From Clostridiales bacterium (GTDB taxonomy: Bacteria; Bacillota; Clostridia; Saccharofermentanales; Saccharofermentanaceae), in NCBI GenBank assembly GCA_017451265.1, contig JAFSPU010000007.1, positions 124,001-188,000 of the forward strand: a DNA stretch of 64,000 nucleotides, in the 5' to 3' direction. Below, in pieces: positions 51,406-59,977 of the stretch; the stretch's first letter is position 1, and each line of letters begins with the position of its first letter. A model generated the notes under the pieces. The model was not told the origin of the DNA and searched no databases. It saw nothing but the letters and a program-made list of their open reading frames with translations. The position numbers were made by a program, and so were the translations under genes.

Positions 51406-52320
51406 ATGGAAAACGTATTTGAAGATATAAGAGGCATGATCGGCAACACTCCGATCCTGAAGATCAACCATATGGGCGTCAAGCCCGGAGTAAATGTTTA
51501 TGCGAAGCTTGAGTTAATGAACCCGGCAGGTTCCGTAAAGGACCGCGTAGGTGTGTACATGATCGATGACGCCAAGAAGCGCGGCATCCTCAAGGAAGGC
51601 GGCACCATTGTAGATGCCACGGCAGGCAACACAGGCATCGGCATTGCGGTGGCAGCACTTAACCAGGGTTACAAAGTAATCTTCACGGTGCCCGAGAAGT
51701 TCTCCATCGAGAAGCAGAAGGTAATGAAGGCGCTGGGAGCCGAGATCATCCACACGCCCCGTGAAGACGGCATGCTCGGTGCGGAGAGCCTCGCAGAGGA
51801 GATCCTGAAGAAGACTCCCGGAGCCGTGTCCTTAAGACAGTTCCGTAACCCCGCGAACCCCCTTGCGCACTACGAGACCACAGGCCCCGAGATCTACCGC
51901 CAGCTTGACGGCAAGATTGACTATTTCGTGGCAGGCGCTGGCTCAGGCGGAACCTTCTCAGGAGTAGTGAAGTACTTGAAGGAGCAGGACGCTAAGATCA
52001 CCGGCGTTCTCGCAGACCCTTACGGCTCCACCATCGGCGGCGGCGAGCACTTCGACTACAACATCGAGGGCATAGGAAACGACTTTATTGCGGACACCAT
52101 GGACATCACGCTCGTGGATAAGGTCATCAAGATAACAGACGATGAGGCGTTCGAGACTTCGAGATCACTTGCGCTTCATGAGGGCATTCTCGCAGGCTCG
52201 TCTTCAGGTGCGGCTCTGGCTGCGGCACTGAAGCTTGCCGAGGAGATCGATGAAGGAAACATTGTAACGGTATTCCCGGACAGAGGAGACCGCTACTTAA
52301 GCAAAGGATTGTTTGATTAA
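51406..52320 (+). CDS. mccA: Cysteine synthase / cystathionine beta-synthase (MccA-like)
   Basis: A 304-residue fold-type II PLP enzyme. PLP lysine in NPAGSVKDR (about 39-47), ATAGNTGIGIAVAAL (substrate loop) and GAGSGGTFSGV (phosphate cradle, about 173-183). It condenses O-acetylserine with sulfide or homocysteine. Place beside mccB supports the latter. The usual TSGNTG reads TAGNTG, which is typical of the cystathionine beta-synthase subgroup. The stop overlaps the metN start (TAATG). Confidence 0.9.
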   Translation: MENVFEDIRGMIGNTPILKINHMGVKPGVNVYAKLELMNPAGSVKDRVGVYMIDDAKKRGILKEGGTIVDATAGNTGIGIAVAALNQGYKVIFTVPEKFSIEKQKVMKALGAEIIHTPREDGMLGAESLAEEILKKTPGAVSLRQFRNPANPLAHYETTGPEIYRQLDGKIDYFVAGAGSGGTFSGVVKYLKEQDAKITGVLADPYGSTIGGGEHFDYNIEGIGNDFIADTMDITLVDKVIKITDDEAFETSRSLALHEGILAGSSSGAALAAALKLAEEIDEGNIVTVFPDRGDRYLSKGLFD

Positions 52321-53318
52321 TGGGAAACGTTTACGAACTTAATAATGTCTATAAGACCTATAAGAATGACGGCAAGGAATTTACGGCATTAAAGGGCGTG
52401 AGTCTGGAAGTTAAGGAAGGCGAGATCTTCGGCATCATCGGCATGAGCGGCGCAGGTAAGTCCACGCTCGTGCGCACGCTGAACCGCCTCGAGGAAGTCA
52501 CTTCAGGCACCGTCAGCTTCTACGGCAAAGACCTTGCATCTTTAAAGCCTAAGGAGCTCAGGGAAGTTCGTCATTCAATATCGATGATATTTCAGGGATT
52601 CAACCTCCTTAACCAGAGGACAGTAATCCAGAACGTGGAGCAGTCGCTTAAGATTATCGGCACGCCCCGCGAGAAGCGCCGCAAGAAGGCAGAGCAGATG
52701 CTCGAGATCGTTGGGCTTCTTGAGAAGCGTAACGAGTACCCCGCACGCCTTTCGGGCGGTCAGAAGCAGCGCGTCGCAATAGCACGTGCACTTGCAGTGG
52801 ATCCCAAGGTACTCCTTTGCGATGAGGCCACGAGTGCGCTTGACCCCAAGATCACGGGCGAGATCCTCGACCTTCTGAAGAAGATCAACGAAGAGCGTAA
52901 GTTAACGATAATAATCATCACTCATGAGATGGCTGTGGTGGAGAAGATATGTGACCGCGTCGCGATCATAGACGACGGTAACCTGGCGGAAATCGGGGAT
53001 GTTAAGGAAGTGTTCTCTAACCCTAAGAGTAAGGCCGCCAAGAAGCTCGTGTTCCCAAGCAATCCCTTCGAGGCTTCGGAGCCTGACGGCAAGATGATAA
53101 GACTTGTGTTCGACGGTACGCAGTCAAGTGTGCCTTTCATTGCGAACCTCGTGGAGAAGACCGGCATTAAGGTCAACATCCTGAGCGCAAACACCAAGAG
53201 CGTCGGAGGCATCGGCTACGGTCAGATGATCGTGGAGCTGCCTAAGGATGAGAAGGAAAGACAGACCGCGATAGATTTCTTTAAGGACGGCGGACTTTCC
53301 GTAGCGGAGGTGAATTAA
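52320..53318 (+). CDS. metN: Methionine ABC transporter ATP-binding protein MetN
   Basis: A 332-residue ATPase with Walker A GMSGAGKST, the MIFQGFNLL Q-loop, signature RLSGGQKQRVAIARAL and Walker B VLLCDEATSALDP. The C-terminal 90 residues form the NIL domain (about 245-332) that binds methionine and inhibits transport in this family. It acts with MetI (next gene) and the lipoprotein MetQ, which here lies apart at 59094 under its own copy of the same control. Confidence 0.95.
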   Translation: MGNVYELNNVYKTYKNDGKEFTALKGVSLEVKEGEIFGIIGMSGAGKSTLVRTLNRLEEVTSGTVSFYGKDLASLKPKELREVRHSISMIFQGFNLLNQRTVIQNVEQSLKIIGTPREKRRKKAEQMLEIVGLLEKRNEYPARLSGGQKQRVAIARALAVDPKVLLCDEATSALDPKITGEILDLLKKINEERKLTIIIITHEMAVVEKICDRVAIIDDGNLAEIGDVKEVFSNPKSKAAKKLVFPSNPFEASEPDGKMIRLVFDGTQSSVPFIANLVEKTGIKVNILSANTKSVGGIGYGQMIVELPKDEKERQTAIDFFKDGGLSVAEVN

Positions 53319-53319
53319 G

Positions 53320-53973
53320 ATGAGTGATTATATAAAAGATGCGATTTTAACCGGCGTGTGGGAGACACTTATAATGACGTTCTTTGCGTCGCTGTTCTCA
53401 TATGCTGTAGGGTTGCCTCTCGGCGTGGTACTGTATTCCACTTCCAAGGGAAGGCTGCTGGAGAATAAAGTTGTTAATGCGGTAGTCGGAACTATTGTTA
53501 ATATCACGAGGTCACTGCCGTTCCTGATTCTGCTGGTGCTGCTGATCCCGTTTACCCGCTTCGTTGTAGGTAAGTCGATCGGCACCACGGCCGCCATCGT
53601 GCCTTTGACTATCGGTGCGATCCCGATCGTTGCAAGAATGGTCGAGGCTTCATTGAACGAAGTGCAGCCCGGAATAATCGAGGCGGCGACTTCCATGGGC
53701 GCGTCACCACTGTATACGATAATTCATTTTATTATTCCCGAGGCAATGCCTTCGCTGCTGCAGGGAGGTGCCATCAATGTGGCGACTGTTCTGGGTTACT
53801 CAGCGATGGCGGGCGTTATCGGAGGCGGTGGCCTCGGCGCTATCGCGCTGCAGTACGGCTACTACCGTTACGACAAGCCGGTTCTGTGGACGACGGTTAC
53901 TTTGCTGATCATCATGGTAATGCTGATACAGGAGTTTGGAATCAGGCTGTCGAAGAAGCATCGTAAAGCATAA
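53320..53973 (+). CDS. metI: Methionine ABC transporter permease MetI
   Basis: A 217-residue permease with five or so membrane helices. It opens with the MetI pattern (GVWETLIMTFFASLFSYAVG), and the coupling loop EVQPGIIEAATSMGASP is the family EAA motif. It follows metN by one base. A terminator follows. Confidence 0.94.
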   Translation: MSDYIKDAILTGVWETLIMTFFASLFSYAVGLPLGVVLYSTSKGRLLENKVVNAVVGTIVNITRSLPFLILLVLLIPFTRFVVGKSIGTTAAIVPLTIGAIPIVARMVEASLNEVQPGIIEAATSMGASPLYTIIHFIIPEAMPSLLQGGAINVATVLGYSAMAGVIGGGGLGAIALQYGYYRYDKPVLWTTVTLLIIMVMLIQEFGIRLSKKHRKA

Positions 53974-54000
53974 TTTACAGGCGCATTCAGATATAAAGAA

Positions 54001-54029
54001 GCGGGACAGATGAAACTGTCCCGTTTTCT
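54001..54029 (+). terminator. Terminator of the mccB-mccA-metNI operon
   Basis: CGGGACAG (54002-54009) pairs with CTGTCCCG (54016-54023) around ATGAAA, followed by TTTTCT. Confidence 0.9.
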
Positions 54030-54030
54030 A

Positions 54031-54081
54031 TTGACAGCATAATCCACTCGGTGTATATTCTGTATTACAAGGACTAATACA
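54031..54081 (+). promoter_or_regulatory. Promoter and operator of the CPBP-GntR operon
   Basis: TTGACA (54031-54036) and TATATT (54054-54059) are spaced by 17 bases. Just downstream, TGTATTA (54061-54067) and TAATACA (54075-54081) form a perfect 7-bp inverted repeat with a 7-base centre. The operon contains its own YtrA-type GntR regulator, so self-repression at this site is likely. Confidence 0.7.
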
Positions 54082-54114
54082 AAGCATACACAAGTTTTGG
54101 AAAGGCGGTAGATT

Positions 54115-55032
54115 ATGGATAAGAAGAAAGTAATCAAGTTTGTCGGCATCACCTATGTGATCGCTTGGACTTTGCAGATCATCGGATCGCTTTATGCGGT
54201 TAATAATCATGGGATGACGGGGACTATGGTGTTCCAAGGATGCCTGGCAGTTTGTATGTTCGCACCTTTGGTTGCATCTTTGATCGCGAACGGGAATCTG
54301 AAGGGCATGGGCTGGAAGCCTAAGTTCAAGGGCAATATCGGATGGCTCTTCTTCGGCGCATATGCCATGATCATTCCGACGGCCCTGGGAGCAGCTTTGT
54401 TCTTCGGGATCTTCCCGAGTCTTTTTGACGGCAGCGGATCAATGCTGATCGCTCAGGCCGAGGAGCAGGGCGTGAACCTTATGGAGATGCTCGAGCAGAC
54501 GGGAATGGATATGAAGACATACCTGATCGTACAACTTGTTCCTTCAGTGCTTATTGCACCCTTCATAAATATCATTACAGCCATTGGCGAAGAGACCGGT
54601 TGGAGAGGATTCCTGTATCCGGAACTTAATAAGAGATTCGGTAAGGTCGGAACGTGGCTTATAGGCGGAGTCATCTGGGGAGTATTCCACTTTCCTGCGA
54701 TGATCCTCGGCGGCTACGAGTATGGCTTCGACTATCTTGGCGCCCCTGTACTGGGACTTGTTGTATTTACGGTCTGCTGTATAGTACTCGGTATATTCGA
54801 GGAGATCATCTACGACAGGACAAAGTGCATCTGGTATGCAGCGCTCTTGCACGGATCGTTCAATGCGATCCCTACCATCCCTCAGCTGTTCATAAATGCG
54901 AATAATCCGGATATCAACAAGTACATGGTATTAGGACCTTTACCCAATGGACTTATCGCGATGATCCCCTTAGTCGTATTCGCAGCGATCCTTGGTGCAT
55001 GGTCGATCAGAAGAAAGAAGGTGGAATCATGA
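54115..55032 (+). CDS. CPBP-family intramembrane metalloprotease
   Basis: A 305-residue polytopic protein with EETGWRGFLYPEL (motif 1, about 162-174), GVFHFPAM (motif 2, about 192) and HGSFNA (motif 3, about 246). Eight membrane helices are visible. In this operon it precedes a GntR repressor and a DUF5808 protein, a set found in other Clostridia. The substrate is unknown. The stop overlaps the GntR start (ATGA). Confidence 0.88.
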   Translation: MDKKKVIKFVGITYVIAWTLQIIGSLYAVNNHGMTGTMVFQGCLAVCMFAPLVASLIANGNLKGMGWKPKFKGNIGWLFFGAYAMIIPTALGAALFFGIFPSLFDGSGSMLIAQAEEQGVNLMEMLEQTGMDMKTYLIVQLVPSVLIAPFINIITAIGEETGWRGFLYPELNKRFGKVGTWLIGGVIWGVFHFPAMILGGYEYGFDYLGAPVLGLVVFTVCCIVLGIFEEIIYDRTKCIWYAALLHGSFNAIPTIPQLFINANNPDINKYMVLGPLPNGLIAMIPLVVFAAILGAWSIRRKKVES

Positions 55033-55388
55033 TCATAAGGATAGATGAATACTCTGATGTACCTATCTACATGCAGATTAGAAATCAGATAGTTATGGGA
55101 ATCTCCTCGGGCGAGCTTAAGCCCGGGGAGCAGCTTCCCACAGTAAGAGCTCTCGCGCTCGAGATAGGAATCAACACGATGACGGTCAGCAAGACCTACC
55201 AGCTATTAAAGCAGGAAGGCTACATCATGACCGACCGTAAGAACGGCGCAAGGGTGCGTGAGAATATCACGCAGAGCGGCGTTATCAGCGAAGAGAATAA
55301 GACTGAGCTTCGCCGCATAGTATCGGAAGCAAGACTGTCAGGCGTCGGCAAGGACGCGCTTAAGAAACTCATAGATGAGTTCTATTGA
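55029..55388 (+). CDS. GntR-family (YtrA-type) transcriptional regulator
   Basis: A 119-residue short GntR protein: a winged helix (MQIRNQIVMGISSGELKPGE, then TVRALALEIGINTMTVSKTY) with only a 45-residue dimerisation tail, as in YtrA. It typically represses transporter or membrane-protein operons. The start at 55029 forms an ATGA overlap with the protease gene. Confidence 0.92.
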   Translation: MIIRIDEYSDVPIYMQIRNQIVMGISSGELKPGEQLPTVRALALEIGINTMTVSKTYQLLKQEGYIMTDRKNGARVRENITQSGVISEENKTELRRIVSEARLSGVGKDALKKLIDEFY

Positions 55389-55407
55389 GGACAAGGAGGG
55401 TAAGGTT

Positions 55408-56496
55408 ATGACATGGATCATTAAGTTAGTAATGTTTATCTGCATTGTACCGACGGTCATTCTTATGTATATCTTGGGCTTCTCCAAGAACCCGGGCAAG
55501 AAGAATATGATCATGGGTGTAAGAGACAACCCGAAGTTCCATGAGGGTAAAGGACAGGAGAAGTTTGATACGATAGTAAGTTCCGCACGTAAGGGCGGCC
55601 TCATCATTACAGCAATAGTTGTGATCTTAAGCATTGTAATGCTTTTCCTGCCTGTTAACGGCGGTACGTTGCTCGCGTGGGTGCTGCTCGTTTTCGCACT
55701 GTTCCTGGTAGCAGTACCTTACGGCAAGGGCAACACTGAGCTCAAGAACCTCAAGAAAGAGCTCGGCATCACGAAGTCCGGTGTCACATACACGGACATC
55801 ACGAGCACGAACACAGTGCACGCGCTTAAGCTTCCGTGGCTGATCCTTCCTAATGCACTCGCACTGATCAGCACGATTGCAGCAGTCCTTATAGACTTTG
55901 GTGTCTTCGGTGTAACACCCGCTGTTGAAAAGTACGCGCTTACTGTAATGAGCCTGTCGTTCCTGTTCATAGCAGCTATCATGATTCCTATTGCGGTAAT
56001 GATGGACAATGCAAGGAATATGGTAATAAGCCGCGACAGCAGCATCAATGCGAACTACAGCAGAGCGAAGAAGAAGACATGGGCGGATCTGTTCATCGCT
56101 ATGAGCTGGGCTAACGCTCTCTACCTGATCGCGAATAGTGTCCTGATGTTCTTCACAGACAGTGAGGCGGCAGTGCTCATCAGCACCTTAGGTTACACAG
56201 CTGTGATAATGGCAGTCGTTGTAATCGGAGTCATCAATCAAAGACAGGTCGAGAACAGATATGAGCGCGACACCGAGCTCGAGCTTCAGGATGACGACGA
56301 CAACTGGCTCCTCGGCATGTTCTATTACAACAAGAACGACACGCGCCTCAACGTCGAAAAGCGTTTGGGCTACGGCGGCACCATAAACCTTGCACACCCG
56401 GCTGGAAAGGTAATAGGAATAGTAAGTGCGCTGATACTTATCGGCTCACTGATAATGATAATTTACCTCAATGTAACCGGTCAGCTGGTGGTATAA
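55408..56496 (+). CDS. DUF1648/DUF5808-like membrane protein
   Basis: A 362-residue protein with about nine membrane helices. The C-terminal part WLLGMFYYNKNDTRLNVEKR (about 303-322) followed by the GYGGTINLAHPAGK segment is the DUF5808 signature. AAGGAGGG is eight bases before ATG 55408; an upstream in-frame ATG at 55375 lies inside the GntR gene. Members are often found with YtrA-type regulators. Function unknown, perhaps linked to signalling-peptide immunity (SdpI-like context). Confidence 0.8.
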   Translation: MTWIIKLVMFICIVPTVILMYILGFSKNPGKKNMIMGVRDNPKFHEGKGQEKFDTIVSSARKGGLIITAIVVILSIVMLFLPVNGGTLLAWVLLVFALFLVAVPYGKGNTELKNLKKELGITKSGVTYTDITSTNTVHALKLPWLILPNALALISTIAAVLIDFGVFGVTPAVEKYALTVMSLSFLFIAAIMIPIAVMMDNARNMVISRDSSINANYSRAKKKTWADLFIAMSWANALYLIANSVLMFFTDSEAAVLISTLGYTAVIMAVVVIGVINQRQVENRYERDTELELQDDDDNWLLGMFYYNKNDTRLNVEKRLGYGGTINLAHPAGKVIGIVSALILIGSLIMIIYLNVTGQLVV

Positions 56497-56528
56497 TTCC
56501 GATAGCTTTAAGGAATAGAGGTAGAAAC

Positions 56529-57005
56529 ATGAAGAAATTATTCGCGGCAGTATTGGCAACGGCAATGATGTTCACGATGGCTGGGTGCAAGTCTTTGTAT
56601 CAGCTTGATCCGGCATCCAAGACGGAGCAGGAGCTTGTGCATGTTCTGCACTCGGGCGACGATGTGGGTTTAAGGTATTTCGATGAACTGGATTATACGG
56701 ATATCGAATTTGAGGAGATCTACTGGCAGACGAATGACAGACTGGCTGTAGGACCGACCGAGCCCTGGTATGCGGGCGTCCTGTATCTGACTGAGGAGCA
56801 GGCTGATGAACTGTGGGACGAGTATGAGTGGGAAGAGTGCGAATTCCCTGATATCGAACTGTACGATGTCGAGGTTCCCCAGACTGATTCGAATCTGTGG
56901 TGCAGCTCTGATGACTTCAACCAATATATTGCAGATCAGGCAGTTCAGGTTATAGATATCGTATTCAACGGAGACGTATTGGTTTTCTATCTTAAGACGA
57001 CCTGA
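56529..57005 (+). CDS. Lipoprotein of unknown function
   Basis: A 158-residue lipoprotein (lipobox MAGC, Cys 20). The mature part is very acidic with many Trp/Tyr (ELWDEYEWEECEFPDIELYD). I recognise no domain. AGAGGTAG precedes the ATG. It is 33 bases after the DUF5808 gene and may share the transcript. Confidence 0.68.
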   Translation: MKKLFAAVLATAMMFTMAGCKSLYQLDPASKTEQELVHVLHSGDDVGLRYFDELDYTDIEFEEIYWQTNDRLAVGPTEPWYAGVLYLTEEQADELWDEYEWEECEFPDIELYDVEVPQTDSNLWCSSDDFNQYIADQAVQVIDIVFNGDVLVFYLKTT

Positions 57006-57052
57006 CATTGTCGTATAATAGAGCTATCAAATACTGATCCGGGAGCGCGGAT

Positions 57053-58714
57053 GTGAATAGCTCGAAGTATTTCAGTCTTAGTGATAAAAGCTCCGTAAGG
57101 GATGCTCTTGTCTTTGTGCAGGAGAACCTGCGTCGGGTTAAGACGGGTGATAAGCTGACGAACAGCGCGATGGTCGCCTGCGAGGAGATGATCGCCTTAT
57201 TCGTGAAGCATGCACCCGAAGACGGCAGTCTTCAGGTAAAGTTCAGTAAGTCATTAGGTGAGTATTACATCACTCTCCGATGCAAAGGCGATGAATTCGA
57301 CCCCTTTGACAACTATGTAGAGAAGACATCCGAGTTAAGCCGTATGGGCAGGGACGATGCTTCGTCTGCCATACGGTCGATACTTCTCATGTCCTACGGG
57401 AATCAGCTTCGTTACTCCAACAGGAACGGCGTTAACAGGACTCAGATCAGCGTAGGTAAAGCGGAACAATCAATGCTTAAGAATACGGTCATAGCCCTGG
57501 TAATGGGTCTTGCCGTCGGATTGATCCTGAAATTCCTGGTCCCGGAAAAGATAACCGATGCTGTCGTTTTCTATGCGCTCGAACCGGTGAAGATCATGTT
57601 CATGAATGCGATAAAGATAATCATCGGACCTGTAATCTTCTTCTCGATGGTCTCGTGCCTGTCGTCGTTCAAGAGTCTGTCGGAACTTGGCAGGATCGGC
57701 GCCAAAGTAATGGTGTCTTATGTGCTGACGACTATACTGGCTGTAAGCCTTGCAGTGGGACTGTCACTTCTGTTTAAGCCGGGAACTGAGGGGTTTGCTG
57801 CGGACGGTAATGCAGCGGCAGCAGTAGATGTATCTACGGATATAGATACGTCCTTAAGGACGACTATCATTAATACCGTACCGTCGAATCTATTCGTACC
57901 GTTCGTCGAGACTAATACTATGCAGCTGTTATTCCTTGCCGTGTTGTTCGGCATAGCTGTCGGAATGACAGAGGAGTATTCGGGTGCGCTGAAGAAGTTC
58001 TTCGATGCGGGAAATACGCTGGTTCTGACGGTTACGTCCATAATCACAAGATTCATTCCACTGGCGGTATTCGCGTCCGTGGCACTGATAGTTGATCAAC
58101 TCGGGCTGGATTCTGTGAGATCGTTAGCAGGGTATATCGGTGTGCATCTATCTACGGTGGCCTGCATGCTCATAGTTTACGGATTGATCATCCTTATCTT
58201 CGGAAGATTAAATCCTTTGAAGTTCTACTCGAAGTTTAAAGAAGGCATGTTGACGGGACTCGCGCTTGCAAGCAGCACCGCATTGATGCCTACGAACATT
58301 CGCATCTGCACGGAGAAACTCGGTATCTCACATAAAGTCTGTGATTTCTCGATACCTCTCGGCGCCACTGTCAATATGGATGGTACAAGCATCACTCTCG
58401 TGATCGGTGGACTTTTCCTCGCGAGGGCGTACGGAGTTGATGTGTCATGGTCTTTGCTCGCGTCCGTCATGATCACGATAGTCCTGCTGTCGCTCGGATG
58501 TCCCGGAGTTCCGGGAGCGGGTTTAATCTGTCTGGGCATCATCGTGCAGCTTATGGGAGTGCCGATAGAAGCGCTGGGATTACTGATCGGAATCTATCCT
58601 TTCATAGATATGGTAAACACCATGTCGAATATCACGGGTGATGTAGCAGTAACGACGGTTGTGGCGAGAAGTGAAGGGCTTATCGATACCGACGTGTATA
58701 ACCGGCACGATTAA
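57053..58714 (+). CDS. RsbW-like ATPase domain fused to a dicarboxylate/amino acid:cation symporter (DAACS)
   Basis: A 553-residue protein. Residues about 10-125 look like a HATPase/anti-sigma (RsbW-like) domain (NSAMVACEEMIALFVKHA as the N-box helix, then CKGDEFDPFDN as a degenerate G1 box). From about 137 a full glutamate/cystine-type symporter follows, with about eight helices, the hairpin SSTALMP, GATVNMDGTS (about 441-450) and VNTMSNITGDVAV. The start is GTG, with GGGAG upstream and TATAAT at 57014-57019. The transporter may carry glutamate, aspartate, serine or cystine. Its neighbours (sulfur regulon) make cystine tempting, but this is inference. Confidence 0.82.
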   Translation: MNSSKYFSLSDKSSVRDALVFVQENLRRVKTGDKLTNSAMVACEEMIALFVKHAPEDGSLQVKFSKSLGEYYITLRCKGDEFDPFDNYVEKTSELSRMGRDDASSAIRSILLMSYGNQLRYSNRNGVNRTQISVGKAEQSMLKNTVIALVMGLAVGLILKFLVPEKITDAVVFYALEPVKIMFMNAIKIIIGPVIFFSMVSCLSSFKSLSELGRIGAKVMVSYVLTTILAVSLAVGLSLLFKPGTEGFAADGNAAAAVDVSTDIDTSLRTTIINTVPSNLFVPFVETNTMQLLFLAVLFGIAVGMTEEYSGALKKFFDAGNTLVLTVTSIITRFIPLAVFASVALIVDQLGLDSVRSLAGYIGVHLSTVACMLIVYGLIILIFGRLNPLKFYSKFKEGMLTGLALASSTALMPTNIRICTEKLGISHKVCDFSIPLGATVNMDGTSITLVIGGLFLARAYGVDVSWSLLASVMITIVLLSLGCPGVPGAGLICLGIIVQLMGVPIEALGLLIGIYPFIDMVNTMSNITGDVAVTTVVARSEGLIDTDVYNRHD

Positions 58715-58779
58715 ATTCAGTTATAAATCAGTTATCAATTGGATTGAGAACAACCTCTAAAAAACGGTGATACTATAAA

Positions 58780-58812
58780 CCCATTGACACGGTGGGTAAA
58801 TAGGAATAAACT
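58780..58812 (+). promoter_or_regulatory. Sulfur-regulon operator and promoter, copy C (metQ operon)
   Basis: The palindrome here reads CCCATTGACACGGTGGG (58780-58796). Compared with copies A and B, bases 3 and 15 have changed together (T/A to C/G), keeping the symmetry, which supports a dyad protein site. -35 TTGACA is at 58784-58789 and -10 TAAACT at 58807-58812, spaced by 17. Confidence 0.82.
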
Positions 58813-58841
58813 AACGCCATCAAACGAAAGGAGGCGCAAAA

Positions 58842-58961
58842 ATGTACAGAACATACGATACAGGAACGACGATGATGTGTTGTCGAATGCTGAACTCCCG
58901 GGCACGCCAGATGGCCTCGGCGCAGGATAGAGACTTGCGCCTCGAGAAAGAACGATGTTGA
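58842..58961 (+). CDS. Cysteine leader peptide 2 (attenuator)
   Basis: A 39-residue leader with AAAGGAGG upstream. It contains TTMMCCRMLNSRARQM and ends in Arg-Cys-stop, like leader 1. The tandem Cys codons are positions 13-14. CTCCCGGGCAC (58895-58905), which encodes part of Asn-Ser-Arg-Ala, is fully complementary to GTGCCCGGGAG (58989-58999), which contains the 5' arm of the terminator. Stalling at the Cys codons would leave this segment free to form the antiterminator. Confidence 0.85.
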   Translation: MYRTYDTGTTMMCCRMLNSRARQMASAQDRDLRLEKERC

Positions 58962-58988
58962 AGCAAGATGCTTTGAAACATATGCCAT

Positions 58989-59025
58989 GTGCCCGGGAGT
59001 AAATTGGAAGCCCCGGGCATTTTTA
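58989..59025 (+). terminator. Attenuator terminator of the metQ operon
   Basis: TGCCCGGG (58990-58997) pairs with CCCGGGCA (59012-59019), followed by TTTTT. The same 5' arm lies in the segment that can pair over 11 perfect bases with the leader-peptide codons, so the two structures exclude each other. Confidence 0.88.
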
Positions 59026-59093
59026 ATGCCAACAAACACAAAATCAAAAACAAACACAAAACAAAAAGTTATTAATTAAGGAGATCACTAAAA

Positions 59094-59951
59094 ATGAGTA
59101 AGAGAATTATCAAGAAGGCAATCGCAACAGCAGTAACACTTTCCATTGCAGGTTCATTCGCAGCCTGCGCAGCAGAATCAGAGGCAGAGAACTCAGTGCT
59201 CGGAGAGTCCAGAGAGAACACAGTAATCACAGTAGGCGCTAACATCACACCTCACTCCGAGATCCTCGAAGTAGCAAAGCCGATCCTCGCAGAGCAGGGC
59301 ATCACACTTGAGATCGTTCAGCTTGAGGATTCCGTTACACCTAACACAGGCGTTATCGAAGGTTCCCTCGATGCTAACTACTTCCAGCACGTACCTTACC
59401 TTGACCAGTTCAACCTCGAGAACGGTTCCGACCTGGTTTCCATCGGTGCAGTACACTATGAGCCGTTCGGCATCTACGCAGGAAGAGTTTCTGACCTCGC
59501 TGACCTTGAGGAAGGCGCTGTAGTTGCAGTACCTAATAACGTAACAAACGAAGCAAGAGCATTGCTCCTCCTCGCACAGGAAGGCCTCCTCGTATTAAGT
59601 GACGACGCAGGCATCAATGCTACAGTAGAAGATATCGTAGAGAACCCTCTTAACATCCAGTTCGAAGAGCTCGCACCCGAGCAGCTCGTAGCAGCACTTC
59701 CTGACGTAGATGTAGCAGTTATTAACGGTAACTACGCAATTGAGGGTGGCCTCCACGTAAGCCAGGCTCTCGCAGTAGAGGCTAACGACGGACTTGCAGC
59801 ACAGACATACGGCAACATCATCGCAACATCACCCGAGCACGCTGATGACCCTGCACTCCAGGCTCTCGTAGAAGTACTCCAGGGACCTGAAGTAGCTCAG
59901 TACATCAACGACACATACGACGGTGCAGTAGTACCCCTCTACGGAAACTAA
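59094..59951 (+). CDS. metQ: Methionine ABC transporter substrate-binding lipoprotein MetQ
   Basis: A 285-residue NLPA-family lipoprotein (lipobox FAAC, Cys 24). Family features include VGANITPHSEILEVAKPIL and SLDANYFQHVPYLDQFN, which shape the methionine site, and the VAVPNNVTNEARALLLL segment. It serves the MetNI transporter encoded 5.1 kb upstream. AAGGAG precedes the ATG. It is separated from metNI but shares the operator and cysteine leader design. Codon use is very uniform, suggesting high expression. Confidence 0.93.
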   Translation: MSKRIIKKAIATAVTLSIAGSFAACAAESEAENSVLGESRENTVITVGANITPHSEILEVAKPILAEQGITLEIVQLEDSVTPNTGVIEGSLDANYFQHVPYLDQFNLENGSDLVSIGAVHYEPFGIYAGRVSDLADLEEGAVVAVPNNVTNEARALLLLAQEGLLVLSDDAGINATVEDIVENPLNIQFEELAPEQLVAALPDVDVAVINGNYAIEGGLHVSQALAVEANDGLAAQTYGNIIATSPEHADDPALQALVEVLQGPEVAQYINDTYDGAVVPLYGN

Positions 59952-59977
59952 TCTCGTATAAAAGGAGATCACATACG

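Noticed and set aside
58773-59057. A 94-residue minus-strand frame between the symporter and metQ
   Set aside because: It overlaps the operator, leader peptide and attenuator on the opposite strand and has no ribosome site. The plus-strand leader explains the sequence better.
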